A stretch of DNA of 36,297 nt from Flavobacterium sp. (GCA_023253295.1 JALRGZ010000002.1:1-36297); one strand, 5' to 3'. Shown: positions 24,313 through 34,647, numbered from the stretch's first letter. A program made the numbers and translations. The notes: a model not told the origin generated them from the letters alone.

Positions 24313-24798
24313 ATGCTAAAAAGATTTGGTTTCATTATCACAGCTACTCTGTGTGCAACTTTATTCTCATCTTCAGCTTATGCCCTTGATCTAGATGAAA
24401 ACACAAGAAGTGTTCCATTAGATCAATCAGGAACAACTGTAGTATTAACTCCTGAGCAAGTTAAGCGCGGGAAAAGACTATTCAATGCTTCATGTGGTTC
24501 ATGTCACGTAGGTGGTCTTACAAAGACGAATCCTAACCTTGGACTAGAGCCAGATGCTTTAAGTCTTGCAACTCCTCCACGTGATAATATTAATGCTCTT
24601 ATAGATTATCTGAAGGATCCTAAGAGCTACGATGGACTAGAGTCTATTGCAGAAGTACATCCTAGTATTAAAAGTGCTGATATCTTCCCTAAGATGAGAA
24701 GCCTAAATGATGAAGACTTGTTCGCTATTGGCGGACATATTCTACTTCAACCTAAGTTATCTGCTGAGAAGTGGGGCGGAGGAAAGATTTACTACTAA
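24313..24798 (+). CDS. psbV: cytochrome c550 precursor
   Basis: Signal peptide, heme motif CGSCH, C-terminal WGGGKIYY. Confidence 0.98.
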   Translation: MLKRFGFIITATLCATLFSSSAYALDLDENTRSVPLDQSGTTVVLTPEQVKRGKRLFNASCGSCHVGGLTKTNPNLGLEPDALSLATPPRDNINALIDYLKDPKSYDGLESIAEVHPSIKSADIFPKMRSLNDEDLFAIGGHILLQPKLSAEKWGGGKIYY

Positions 24799-24810
24799 TT
24801 TATGTAAATC

Positions 24811-24850
24811 AAAGGTAACAACAGATAAATATTTATATGTTGTTACTTTT
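24811..24850 (+). terminator. hairpin between psbV and rne
   Basis: AAAGGTAACAACA...TGTTGTTACTTTT followed by TTTTT. Confidence 0.65.
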
Positions 24851-24932
24851 ACTTTTTGCTCGGGGATTATAAAATGTAGACAAGGGATCAAAAAATTATC
24901 CTACATAATTTTTTTTCTTTCCTTAGGCTCTA

Positions 24933-26210
24933 ATGCACAAACGAAACAAAGATGAAAAATTACATAATTGTAGAAGAAAAAAAAAAGTTGCAATCTCATA
25001 CAATAATTACCGCTTAAAGCAAATTATAGGGGTTCATTCTACTTACAATGTCGGTGATATATATATAGGCATCGTTGTTAGTATCTTAAAAAACATTAAT
25101 ATAGCTTTTGTTAAATTGGATAGATGGAATCAAAATGGTTTCATGGTTATTAAAGACGAATTTTTTTTTACTTTTAGAGAAAATGTAAATATAGGAGAGC
25201 AAATAATTGTTCAGATAGCTAAGGAGCAAATTAGCAAGAAAGGACCTACAGTTACAAGAAATATCAACATAGACAACGAATATTTGGGAGTCCACTTATA
25301 TAATAGGGGGCGTTTGTCTATAGAACAAGAACTCAAAATTCATAGCAATAAATATTTAAAAACTATTGGCATACTAACCAAACCCAATGGCATTTGTTTA
25401 AATATTAAAAGAAAAACAAATGAGATAAATGTATGGGAACTGATTGATTATTTGAGGGAAGTAGATACAAAAGTAACATCAATAAGAAACAAAATAGAGC
25501 AGACAACAAGAGTACCTTGCTTGATAACATCAAAACAAGGAATAATAGATATTATCTTAAAAAAGAACTTAGTCCAAAAAGATACGACAATAGTTACTAA
25601 ATCAAAAAATCAAGCATTAGAAATAAAGAGGGAAATTATTTCTAAAAGTAATAACAAAAAAAGAATCTACATAGAATATTGTAAGGGAAAAACATTTAGG
25701 AATTTTCATTATTACATAGAACATTTTATAAGGAAGGGACTCGAATCAAGAATAGAGTTGTCTACAGGTGGTCACATAATCATAGAAAAAACTGAAGCAC
25801 TTACATCAATAGATGTTAATTCAGGATCATTTAGTAAAATTAGTTCATCTAGGGAAACGATCCTTTGGATTAATTTAGCGGCAACGAAAGAAATTGTTTA
25901 TCAGTTACAACTAAAGAACATCAGTGGAATTATTGTCATAGACTTTATTGGGATGATTAACCAGAATGATCAACTATCTTTACTGGAATACTTAGATACA
26001 CAAATACAATCGAATTTAGATGGAAGTCAAGTTATACAAATTTCTGAAATAGGACTAGTCGAAATAACAAGACGAAGAGAAGAAAGAAACATTTATGATA
26101 TGTTTAGTAAGAAATGTGTAGAGTGTAAAGGAAGCGGACGTATTATACAAAAGAAATCAACTAATAAGCTTTCAACATATTTTCTAGAAACTAGCCCTTT
26201 ATTTGGATAG
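24933..26210 (+). CDS. rne: ribonuclease E/G
   Basis: S1-like N-terminus, IEKTEALTSIDVNSGSF, GIIVIDFIGMI, CxxC (KKCVECKGSGRI) Zn-link-like motif. Start uncertain. Confidence 0.93.
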   Translation: MHKRNKDEKLHNCRRKKKVAISYNNYRLKQIIGVHSTYNVGDIYIGIVVSILKNINIAFVKLDRWNQNGFMVIKDEFFFTFRENVNIGEQIIVQIAKEQISKKGPTVTRNINIDNEYLGVHLYNRGRLSIEQELKIHSNKYLKTIGILTKPNGICLNIKRKTNEINVWELIDYLREVDTKVTSIRNKIEQTTRVPCLITSKQGIIDIILKKNLVQKDTTIVTKSKNQALEIKREIISKSNNKKRIYIEYCKGKTFRNFHYYIEHFIRKGLESRIELSTGGHIIIEKTEALTSIDVNSGSFSKISSSRETILWINLAATKEIVYQLQLKNISGIIVIDFIGMINQNDQLSLLEYLDTQIQSNLDGSQVIQISEIGLVEITRRREERNIYDMFSKKCVECKGSGRIIQKKSTNKLSTYFLETSPLFG

Positions 26211-26260
26211 AATATAAGAATAAGAAAGTACAATAATATGTTATAATCTTCTTGTTATAA

Positions 26261-26333
26261 GGGCGTGTAACTCAGTGGATAGAGTGTCAGATTCCGGACC
26301 TGATGGTCGTGGGTTCAATTCCCGCCATGCCTG
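26261..26333 (+). tRNA. trnR(ccg): tRNA-Arg(CCG)
   Basis: Cloverleaf with loop TTCCGGA; one A-C mismatch at the base of the anticodon loop. Confidence 0.85.
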
Positions 26334-26405
26334 TTGACAATCATAATTTATTGTGAAAAATATTAGTGTATAATTTTTATTGTGGTATAAATAGATTCAG
26401 ACATT

Positions 26406-26722
26406 GGGGCTGTAATGGTATCGACACTCTAGAAGATACAATAATGTGATGCAAGCCGAGATTTGGTCATTCTTGTAAAAACGACCTAAACAATAAATGC
26501 AAATAATATAGTAAAATTCTCTAAAACTTACGCATTCGCATAAATATTTAGACGAATTTAATTAGAAGTAAACAATCAATTAAACAGGAATAAATAAAAT
26601 TCCAAGCTGAAATTAAGGAAAGAAAAAATAAAGTCGGTTTCAGATTTTGTATGAAACTAAGCTTGTGAATGAATATACTGTATAATCTATAGTGGACGTG
26701 GGTTCAAATCCCACCAGCTCCA
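26406..26722 (+). ncRNA. ssrA: tmRNA, one-piece
   Basis: 5' GGGGCTGTAATGGTATCGAC and 3' GTGGACGTGGGTTCAAATCCCACCAGCTCCA tRNA-like ends; internal tag ORF GCA AAT AAT ATA GTA AAA TTC TCT AAA ACT TAC GCA TTC GCA TAA (26499-26543). Confidence 0.95.
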
Positions 26723-26741
26723 GGAATTGTGCTAAATTTTC

Positions 26742-26827
26742 GCATTCGTGGCCGAGTGGTCGAAGGCGCCGGACTCATAATCCGTTTCTTGAAAAAGACA
26801 CCGCTGGTTCAAACCCAGCCGGATGCA
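26742..26827 (+). tRNA. class II tRNA (Ser-like D-arm) with CAU anticodon; identity uncertain
   Basis: GCATTCG/CGGATGC acceptor, D-arm GCCGAGTGGTCGAAGGC, loop CTCATAA, long variable region, T-arm GCTGGTTCAAACCCAGC. Confidence 0.8.
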
Positions 26828-26916
26828 TTAAATGAAAATGAAAAAAGTATTGTTAGACAAGATAATGAAGCCTAGAATATTATCAATACATAATAGGAAT
26901 AGAATCTCGAACTAAT

Positions 26917-27423
26917 ATGAAACATACTTTATCTGTTCTGGTAGAAGACGAATCAGGCGTATTAACTCGTATTGCAGGATTGTTCGCAAGACGAGGATTT
27001 AATATAGAAAGTTTAGCTGTAGGTCCTGCTGAAGAAATAGGAATTTCTCGTATAACAATGGTAGTGCCCTCCGACGAAAGGACAATAGAACAACTTACTA
27101 AGCAATTATATAAATTAGTAAATATACTAAAAGTAGAAGACATCACCAATCTTCCGTGTATAGAGAGAGAACTCATGCTAATTAAAATTCAAACTCAACT
27201 TAGTGAAAGGTCTGAGATTCTAGAGATAGCACAGGTATTTAGAGCTCACGTTGTGGACTTATCAGAAGATTCAATAATATTAGAAGTAACAGGAGATCCA
27301 GGTAAAACAGCTGCAATAGAAAAACTACTATCAAAGTTTTCTATTAAAGAAATTGCACGTACCGGAAAAATATCTCTTATTAGAGGATCAAACATAAGTA
27401 CTAATTATTTGAAGTCCGCGTAA
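26917..27423 (+). CDS. ilvH: acetolactate synthase small (regulatory) subunit
   Basis: ACT domain: [40 protein letters not shown]. Confidence 0.97.
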   Translation: MKHTLSVLVEDESGVLTRIAGLFARRGFNIESLAVGPAEEIGISRITMVVPSDERTIEQLTKQLYKLVNILKVEDITNLPCIERELMLIKIQTQLSERSEILEIAQVFRAHVVDLSEDSIILEVTGDPGKTAAIEKLLSKFSIKEIARTGKISLIRGSNISTNYLKSA

Positions 27424-27429
27424 AAAAAA

Positions 27430-27512
27430 TGGGGGTGGAGGGACTTGAACCCTCACGACCGTAAAGTCAACAGATTTTAAGTCTGTTGTGTCTACCATTC
27501 CACCACACCCCC
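27430..27512 (-). tRNA. trnL(uaa): tRNA-Leu(UAA), intronless
   Basis: Reverse complement GGGGGTGTGGTGGAATGGTAGACACAACAGACTTAAAATCTGTTG..., anticodon TAA. Confidence 0.95.
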
Positions 27513-27542
27513 TTAATAAAATATACCCAACCTTTGCTTTTT

Positions 27543-27613
27543 AGGCGGCACCCAGATTTGAACTGGGGATGAAGGATTTGCAATCCCTTGCCTTACCACT
27601 TGGCTATACCGCC
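27543..27613 (-). tRNA. trnC(gca): tRNA-Cys(GCA)
   Basis: Reverse complement GGCGGTATAGCCAAGTGGTAAGGCAAGGGATTGCAAATCCTT..., anticodon GCA. Confidence 0.95.
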
Positions 27614-27689
27614 ATGCTATTGCTTTATATTATAGTAGTATAATTTTTTACTATCGTACATAAGTAAAAAATGTTTTTCAAAAAATGAT

Positions 27690-27731
27690 ATATTTTCCTA
27701 ATAATTTAAAATTAAATTATTAGGAAAATAT
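27690..27731 (-). terminator. AT-rich perfect hairpin directly downstream of cbbX
   Basis: ATATTTTCCTAATAATTTA...TAAATTATTAGGAAAATAT, about 19-bp stem. Confidence 0.75.
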
Positions 27732-27735
27732 AATT

Positions 27736-28617
27736 TTACTCTCTAAAAAGACGACTCTTCAGAATATCTATTGGCTGAATGGTAACTAAATCAGATTTAG
27801 TTAGGACTCTATCACCGGCAGCAAACATTCTGTTAGCTTGTCTCATTCTTGCTCTATCTATAGCATTTCTTACACTTCTAGCATTGGCGAAATGAGGCTG
27901 TGTCATTCTTAATTTTATATAATCCAGTAAGACTTTTTCTGATTCTTCTGTCAGTCTATACTGCTGTTCTTCAAGCATTATTTTTCCAATAATTAGAAGC
28001 TCTTCAGGACTGTAATCTGGGAAGTCTACGTGATTTGCAACTCTTGAAGACAGACCTGGGTTAGATTCATAAAAAGAGTCCATTCTCTCTTTATAGCCAG
28101 CAAAAATTATAACAAGATCATCACGCTGGTTTTCCATAACTTGTAAAAGAATTTCTATGGCTTCGGCACCATAATCTCTCTCATTATCCGGCTTATAAAG
28201 ATAGTAAGCTTCATCAATAAAAAGAACACCACCCATCGCACGCTTTAATACTTCTTTTGTTTTTGGTGCTGTATGACCAATATATTGTCCAACTAAGTCA
28301 TCACGAGTAACCGTTATTAGATGCCCCTTTCTTATATATCCTAGCCTAAATAAAATATCAGCCATCTTTAGTGCAACCGTTGTCTTACCAGTCCCTGGAC
28401 TACCAGTAAATGACATATGTAAATTAGGATTGGCAGAAGTAAGACCTAATAATTTTCTAAGGCGATGAACTAATAATAAAGCAGCAATTTCTTTGATTCT
28501 ATCTTTAACAGGCTTTAAACCTACTAAATCCTGCTCTAGTTCATCGAGTACTTGTTGAATTTGTCTATTCTCGTATTCCTCTTGAAGATTAACAAGAGTA
28601 TTATCTGTGGAAGTCAT
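27736..28617 (-). CDS. cbbX: CbbX, red-type Rubisco activase (AAA+)
   Basis: [20 protein letters not shown] Walker [16 protein letters not shown] Walker B; beside rbcS/rbcL. Confidence 0.98.
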   Translation of the reverse strand: MTSTDNTLVNLQEEYENRQIQQVLDELEQDLVGLKPVKDRIKEIAALLLVHRLRKLLGLTSANPNLHMSFTGSPGTGKTTVALKMADILFRLGYIRKGHLITVTRDDLVGQYIGHTAPKTKEVLKRAMGGVLFIDEAYYLYKPDNERDYGAEAIEILLQVMENQRDDLVIIFAGYKERMDSFYESNPGLSSRVANHVDFPDYSPEELLIIGKIMLEEQQYRLTEESEKVLLDYIKLRMTQPHFANARSVRNAIDRARMRQANRMFAAGDRVLTKSDLVTIQPIDILKSRLFRE

Positions 28618-28643
28618 AATAAGAAATTATAAAAATATAAAAA

Positions 28644-28697
28644 AAAGATAACCTAAACACTCGGAGTTATTATCACATAGTGTTCAAGTTATCTAAA
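28644..28697 (-). terminator. hairpin in the rbcS-cbbX spacer
   Basis: AGATAACTTGAACACT...AGTGTTTAGGTTATCT (minus strand), paired with G-U wobbles. Confidence 0.6.
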
Positions 28698-28719
28698 GAT
28701 TTAGTTAATTACTATTAAA

Positions 28720-29139
28720 TTAGTAACGCTCACCTTCTGGGCGAGTGCTAGCGTAACTTTGAATAGTGTAACGGATAGTTCTTGACTTCTCTTCTTGACG
28801 TTGTAGTTGGAAACCAGGCTCGTTAGAAGTTGGTCTTTGAACGATGAAAGAAAGACAGCAACTCTCAACACCACGTGAGTTGTCAAAAGCGTTAACCTTT
28901 ACGTAGTAAGATGGCTTAGCCTTACGACATGAGTTGATCTCAAACATAACAGCTGCTGGATCCTTAACACCGAATAGAGGAAGACCCCAAAGATCCCAGT
29001 AAGCGTTACGAGGATGTGGATCATCTGTAAATTCTACGTTAAGTGCCCAACCCTTACTAATAGCGTATTGGATTTGCTTAACGATTTGCTCGTCAGTTAG
29101 GTCTGGAAGGAAAGAAAATGCGCCTTGTGTTAATCTCAT
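28720..29139 (-). CDS. rbcS: Rubisco small subunit (red type)
   Basis: MRLTQGAFSFLPDLTDEQI...; trimmed from the ORF start at 29178. Confidence 0.98.
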   Translation of the reverse strand: MRLTQGAFSFLPDLTDEQIVKQIQYAISKGWALNVEFTDDPHPRNAYWDLWGLPLFGVKDPAAVMFEINSCRKAKPSYYVKVNAFDNSRGVESCCLSFIVQRPTSNEPGFQLQRQEEKSRTIRYTIQSYASTRPEGERY

Positions 29140-29170
29140 GTTAAAGTACTCCTTTAGTATTTTATGTAGC

Positions 29171-29198
29171 TGTGACACTATTCAAGAATAGTGTCACA
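29171..29198 (-). other. 13-bp perfect hairpin in the rbcL-rbcS spacer
   Basis: TGTGACACTATTC-AA-GAATAGTGTCACA. Confidence 0.8.
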
Positions 29199-29243
29199 TA
29201 TCCTATATCAAACAGAGAGAAAATTCTCTATGTCGTCAATAGA

Positions 29244-30746
<1,503 letters not shown>

Positions 30747-30819
30747 TTAGCCTGTGTAACACTAATAAATAGAAAATTACACTCTTGGCAGTTAATAATT
30801 AATGTTTTAACTCATTAAC

Positions 30820-30836
30820 TTATACCTTGGTATTAA
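30820..30836 (-). promoter_or_regulatory. candidate LysR-type (RbcR/Ycf30-like) operator upstream of rbcL
   Basis: TTATACCTTGGTATTAA: ATACC-TT-GGTAT dyad with T-N11-A geometry, about 110 nt upstream of rbcL. Confidence 0.35.
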
Positions 30837-31369
30837 TATTATCAGGAAATGAGACGTAAGTGATAATGTCTTTTTTATAAAATAGATAACTTTTTCTTAT
30901 ATATATTTTTTTTCTTATGTACAAAGAGAAAAATAATTATAAAAAATAGAATAAATAAAATATGTCTCTGCCGAGATATTATTCTAGTAAGACAAAACAA
31001 TACAAAACTATCTAAATGATAAAACAAGTGAAACTGTGTTTTTTCTATCACTGTATCGATTGTTTAAATAATGTCTATATAGAATAGAAACGAGAGTAAA
31101 GATTACTATATAAAAGAATGCAGTGTTAATAAAATTCAACATCCAATCTGAGAACAAAATATTCGCAGAATATAAACATCAATAATAAATAACAAATGGA
31201 AAAGACTAGAAAGAAAAATTAAACTAGAAGGTCTAAAACCAAATAAATAAAGAAAAAACTCATTTCAAATTGGGTTAGACGAATTTATAATGCAAATTAT
31301 ATAGCCAAACCATTCAAACAAGTAGAATAAATTTTAGAAAACTAGAAAGCACATTAAAACTAAAAAAGT

Positions 31370-32530
31370 ATGAATTATATTTCAGATTATCTAGACAATT
31401 TGTTAGATGACAAAAGAGCAGATATGGTTTTTCCTTCTTTTCAAAATGTTCAAGTACAAGATCCATTATCTAAATTAATAAAATGGCTAAATACGGATAG
31501 AGGAGTGGGAATAAAAATAAAAAGCGAGGAAGATATACTAATTGAAGATTTTTTACCAACAAACAATAGTCAAATTATCCAATTAAATTTAGATAATAAC
31601 AAAAAAGATGATCCAAAAGAATTATCTCTTCTGAGAAGTAATAGAAGAAGTCCTAATTTTCCAACAGAACAACAGAAAGCGATATTAACAGAGCTGAAAA
31701 AGGTGCCAATATATACTGTGGTAAATGGTAATGATGAAATAATATTAGCATCGCCCAGAGAGGACACAAATAAGAGCTCGGTGCAATGGTTTTACGATCA
31801 ATACTATAATTGGTTTATTTGGAAAGAAGATCATGGTCCAATAACTGTAGGCTTGTTTTTTTCTAACAAACAAGACGCCGAATCCTATTTACATGAAATA
31901 TGCTTAAAAGATCCGCGTGGAGCACAAAATTTGGGACTTAGCGTAAAAACTACTGCGTTAGATACATTTTATTACTTGAATAGAACATCTAATCCTAGAG
32001 TTCAAGTGAGGATGATAAGTGATCTACAAGAATTAGATGAGCTACTTAGAATCCATATAAACAAGAATTTTTCTCTGATCCATCCAAAGCAAAAGTATGG
32101 TAAAAATTGGTTCAAAGGAACACCTATCTACATATTACGTACAGATGACATAAATGAAAACAGAGAATCGGGAAATAAAAAATTAATTTTCTTTAGCAAA
32201 AAAGATATTGAAAAAGTTTTAGAAGTTTATAAGAATAATAAAAAAGCCAATATTAATGAACCAAATATAGAAATCTATAATCTTGAAAACTATTTGTTAG
32301 ATTTAGAAAAGTCTTCTCTTTCAGCAATAAAGAAGTCAAGCTTTTTTCCCCCATATAAATCGTATAAAACAATTAGTGAAGATCTAGAATACAGAAATAC
32401 TGAGTCTTCAGAAAATAAAAAAATAAAAAAGATATTTGTAGAAAAAATGAAATCTGCGCAGAGATTCTGTAAAGGTGTCATTTGGTTAGTAACCTCAGAC
32501 ACCTTACCAAGTGAAGAAAATTCATGGTAA
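31370..32530 (+). CDS. ycf80: Ycf80-like plastid protein with Tic22-like region
   Basis: VPIYTVVNGNDEIILASP...GPITVGLFFSNKQDAESYLHEI resembles the Tic22 family pattern; plastid ORF upstream of rbcL in divergent orientation. Confidence 0.55.
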   Translation: MNYISDYLDNLLDDKRADMVFPSFQNVQVQDPLSKLIKWLNTDRGVGIKIKSEEDILIEDFLPTNNSQIIQLNLDNNKKDDPKELSLLRSNRRSPNFPTEQQKAILTELKKVPIYTVVNGNDEIILASPREDTNKSSVQWFYDQYYNWFIWKEDHGPITVGLFFSNKQDAESYLHEICLKDPRGAQNLGLSVKTTALDTFYYLNRTSNPRVQVRMISDLQELDELLRIHINKNFSLIHPKQKYGKNWFKGTPIYILRTDDINENRESGNKKLIFFSKKDIEKVLEVYKNNKKANINEPNIEIYNLENYLLDLEKSSLSAIKKSSFFPPYKSYKTISEDLEYRNTESSENKKIKKIFVEKMKSAQRFCKGVIWLVTSDTLPSEENSW

Positions 32531-32577
32531 AGAAAATTGAAAGAGCAACATAATAATGTATTACTCTAAAAAATGTC

Positions 32578-33186
32578 TTATCCTTTACGTGAGTAGTACT
32601 CTACTATAAGTAATTCATTAAGCTGTAATGCGACCCAGTCTCTTTCAATTATTCCATTAATTTTACCTTTTAATGCATTTTTATCAAATTCAAGATGACT
32701 AGGGATATTTGCTAATCCGGGGAAAGCTAAGTATGCTTCAACTAGCTGTTTTGAGCGAGGATTAGTACGTACGCTAATTGTTTCACCAGCTTGACATTGG
32801 TAACTCGGAATAGATAATCTCTTGCCATCTACACAAATATGACCATGATTAACAAGCTGACGAGCAGCAGGAATTGTGGGTGCCATACCTAAACGGAAGA
32901 CAATATTGTCTAACCTCATTTCAAGAAGCTGCAATAAGGCTTCACCTGTAGAACCCTTAATTTTTCTAGCATCTCTTACGTATCGTAAAAGTTGCTTTTC
33001 AGTAACACCATAATTAAACCTTAGCTTTTGCTTCTCTTCTAAACGAATGGCATACTCAGAAGGTTTTCTAGCTTGATCTCCATGTTGACCAGGTCTAGAA
33101 TTTCTTTTAGTAGTCTTTCTTGTAAGACCAGGAAGTTCTCCTAATCGACGAGTAATCCTAAGAACAGCTCCTCTGTAACGAGACAT
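32578..33186 (-). CDS. rps4: 30S ribosomal protein S4
   Basis: [25 protein letters not shown]...; S4 domain [27 protein letters not shown]. Confidence 0.98.
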   Translation of the reverse strand: MSRYRGAVLRITRRLGELPGLTRKTTKRNSRPGQHGDQARKPSEYAIRLEEKQKLRFNYGVTEKQLLRYVRDARKIKGSTGEALLQLLEMRLDNIVFRLGMAPTIPAARQLVNHGHICVDGKRLSIPSYQCQAGETISVRTNPRSKQLVEAYLAFPGLANIPSHLEFDKNALKGKINGIIERDWVALQLNELLIVEYYSRKG

Positions 33187-33407
33187 ATTATTATTTCTCC
33201 ATATATTTGTTTATTTTTTTTTGCATTATCCTAGGAAATAGAATAATTAATTTATGAAAAAAAGAACATAAAATTAATATAATTGAATTATCCCACAGAT
33301 TTAATACGGTCCAAAGCAAATTTGTAAAATAAAAAAAAGAAAAGAAATTACTTTACTAAAAAAACATGAGTAATGTATAATTATGAATGTATCAGGCAAA
33401 GAAAATA

Positions 33408-33480
33408 GCTGGTGTAGCTCAATTGGTAGAGCAACTGATTTGTAATCAGTAGGTTGCGGGTTCAAGTCCCTTCACCAGCT
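33408..33480 (+). tRNA. trnT(ugu): tRNA-Thr(UGU)
   Basis: GCTGGTG/CACCAGC acceptor, loop TTTGTAA. Confidence 0.96.
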
Positions 33481-33499
33481 TATTATTAGAAAGAGAAAG

Positions 33500-34225
33500 T
33501 TAAAAATGTCCTAAGTAATTACTCTCTACATTTAAAGTGAAGAATATCTTACTTCCTCGGAGAGGATAACTATTTCCATTTAAAAAAGTTTTATGGCGCA
33601 ATAAAATGTCTTTAACTATTTTTAGCCCCACTCTCCTAGTTCTTAAAGATAAAGTGTCTTCTCTTGATTTGATGGCTGACTCAATAAAATTTGTAAAACC
33701 AAGTCCATTATCAATGACAGATGATCTGGCATATTGTTTATAAAGGAAAGATGACAAGGATAAAGAAACAATTACGTCTAATTCTAAAACAATCCAACCT
33801 CCATCAGTGGTAAATTTACTCGCATTACCGAGTAGGTTTAGTAATACTTGAAAATATAATTCTTTATTAACAAAAACCATGTTAGACCTTGAGTTTCCAT
33901 ATAACGAAGATGTGAGAAAAGATCTCCTATATAAAGCCAACATAGGGTAAAGTTGGACTATATCTTGAGAAAAAGAAGGAAATATATACTTATCTTTAAT
34001 AGACGTAGTTATCGTAAGGTTCTGTTCTCCACGAAGAAAATAATCACTAAGTTTGATCAATCTATTAGTTTCTCTCAAAGCGAGTTCTATTAATTCTTTC
34101 TTTTTTGAAGAATTCATAATCTCATCATATTCATATAAAGTTTCTAATATAATTTTCAAACTTGTTACTGGGCCTCTGAATTCATGACTGGCATTTATTA
34201 GATCTTTGTTGTCTTTAGTATTCAT
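33500..34225 (-). CDS. ycf26: truncated sensor histidine kinase (Ycf26/Dfr-like), kinase core only
   Basis: H-box ASHEFRGPVTSLKIILETLYEY, N-box LLNLLGNASKFT, G1 VIDNGLGF, degenerate G2 RRVGLKIVKDI; no TM/HAMP/PAS. Confidence 0.7.
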   Translation of the reverse strand: MNTKDNKDLINASHEFRGPVTSLKIILETLYEYDEIMNSSKKKELIELALRETNRLIKLSDYFLRGEQNLTITTSIKDKYIFPSFSQDIVQLYPMLALYRRSFLTSSLYGNSRSNMVFVNKELYFQVLLNLLGNASKFTTDGGWIVLELDVIVSLSLSSFLYKQYARSSVIDNGLGFTNFIESAIKSREDTLSLRTRRVGLKIVKDILLRHKTFLNGNSYPLRGSKIFFTLNVESNYLGHF

Positions 34226-34466
34226 TTAGTTAATATTAAGCTTAAGAAAGGTACATTAAATTTTTTATTAGTAGAGCTCAATTTTATCAAGAAAAAAAAA
34301 TAAATTAATTAGCACTATTTTGTATAGTCTCCTTTCTATTAATTATTTTAGATAAGTATTAGAAATTAAAATCAGGATTAAAGAACTTAAAAAAAAAAAA
34401 AAACTAGTTGCATAAAAAGGACCAAAGGTGTTACACTAACTTCAGAGATAATAAACAATCCTAAAT

Positions 34467-34538
34467 GGGCGGTTAGCTCAGCGGTAGAGCGCCTGCCTTA
34501 CAAGCAGGTGGTCACTGGTTCAAATCCAGTACCGCCCA
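34467..34538 (+). tRNA. trnV(uac): tRNA-Val(UAC)
   Basis: GGGCGGT/ACCGCCC acceptor, loop CTTACAA. Confidence 0.96.
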
Positions 34539-34569
34539 TTGATACTAAAAAAATAAGACTCTGAATATT

Positions 34570-34642
34570 GGGCTCATCGTCTAAGGGATCAGGACAGGGA
34601 CCTTCTAAGTCCCTAATGTAGGTTCGAATCCTACTGAGCCTA
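34570..34642 (+). tRNA. trnR(ucu): tRNA-Arg(UCU)
   Basis: GGGCTCA/TGAGCCT acceptor, loop CTTCTAA. Confidence 0.94.
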
Positions 34643-34647
34643 TATCA

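Noticed and set aside
24707-24955. 82-aa ORF overlapping the psbV 3' end
   Set aside because: Out-of-frame with psbV and crosses the psbV-rne hairpin; no domain
28701-28886. 61-aa minus-strand ORF in rbcS
   Set aside because: Alternate frame of rbcS
34389-34404. Poly-A run upstream of trnV
   Set aside because: Simple homopolymer in an AT-rich spacer; no further structure
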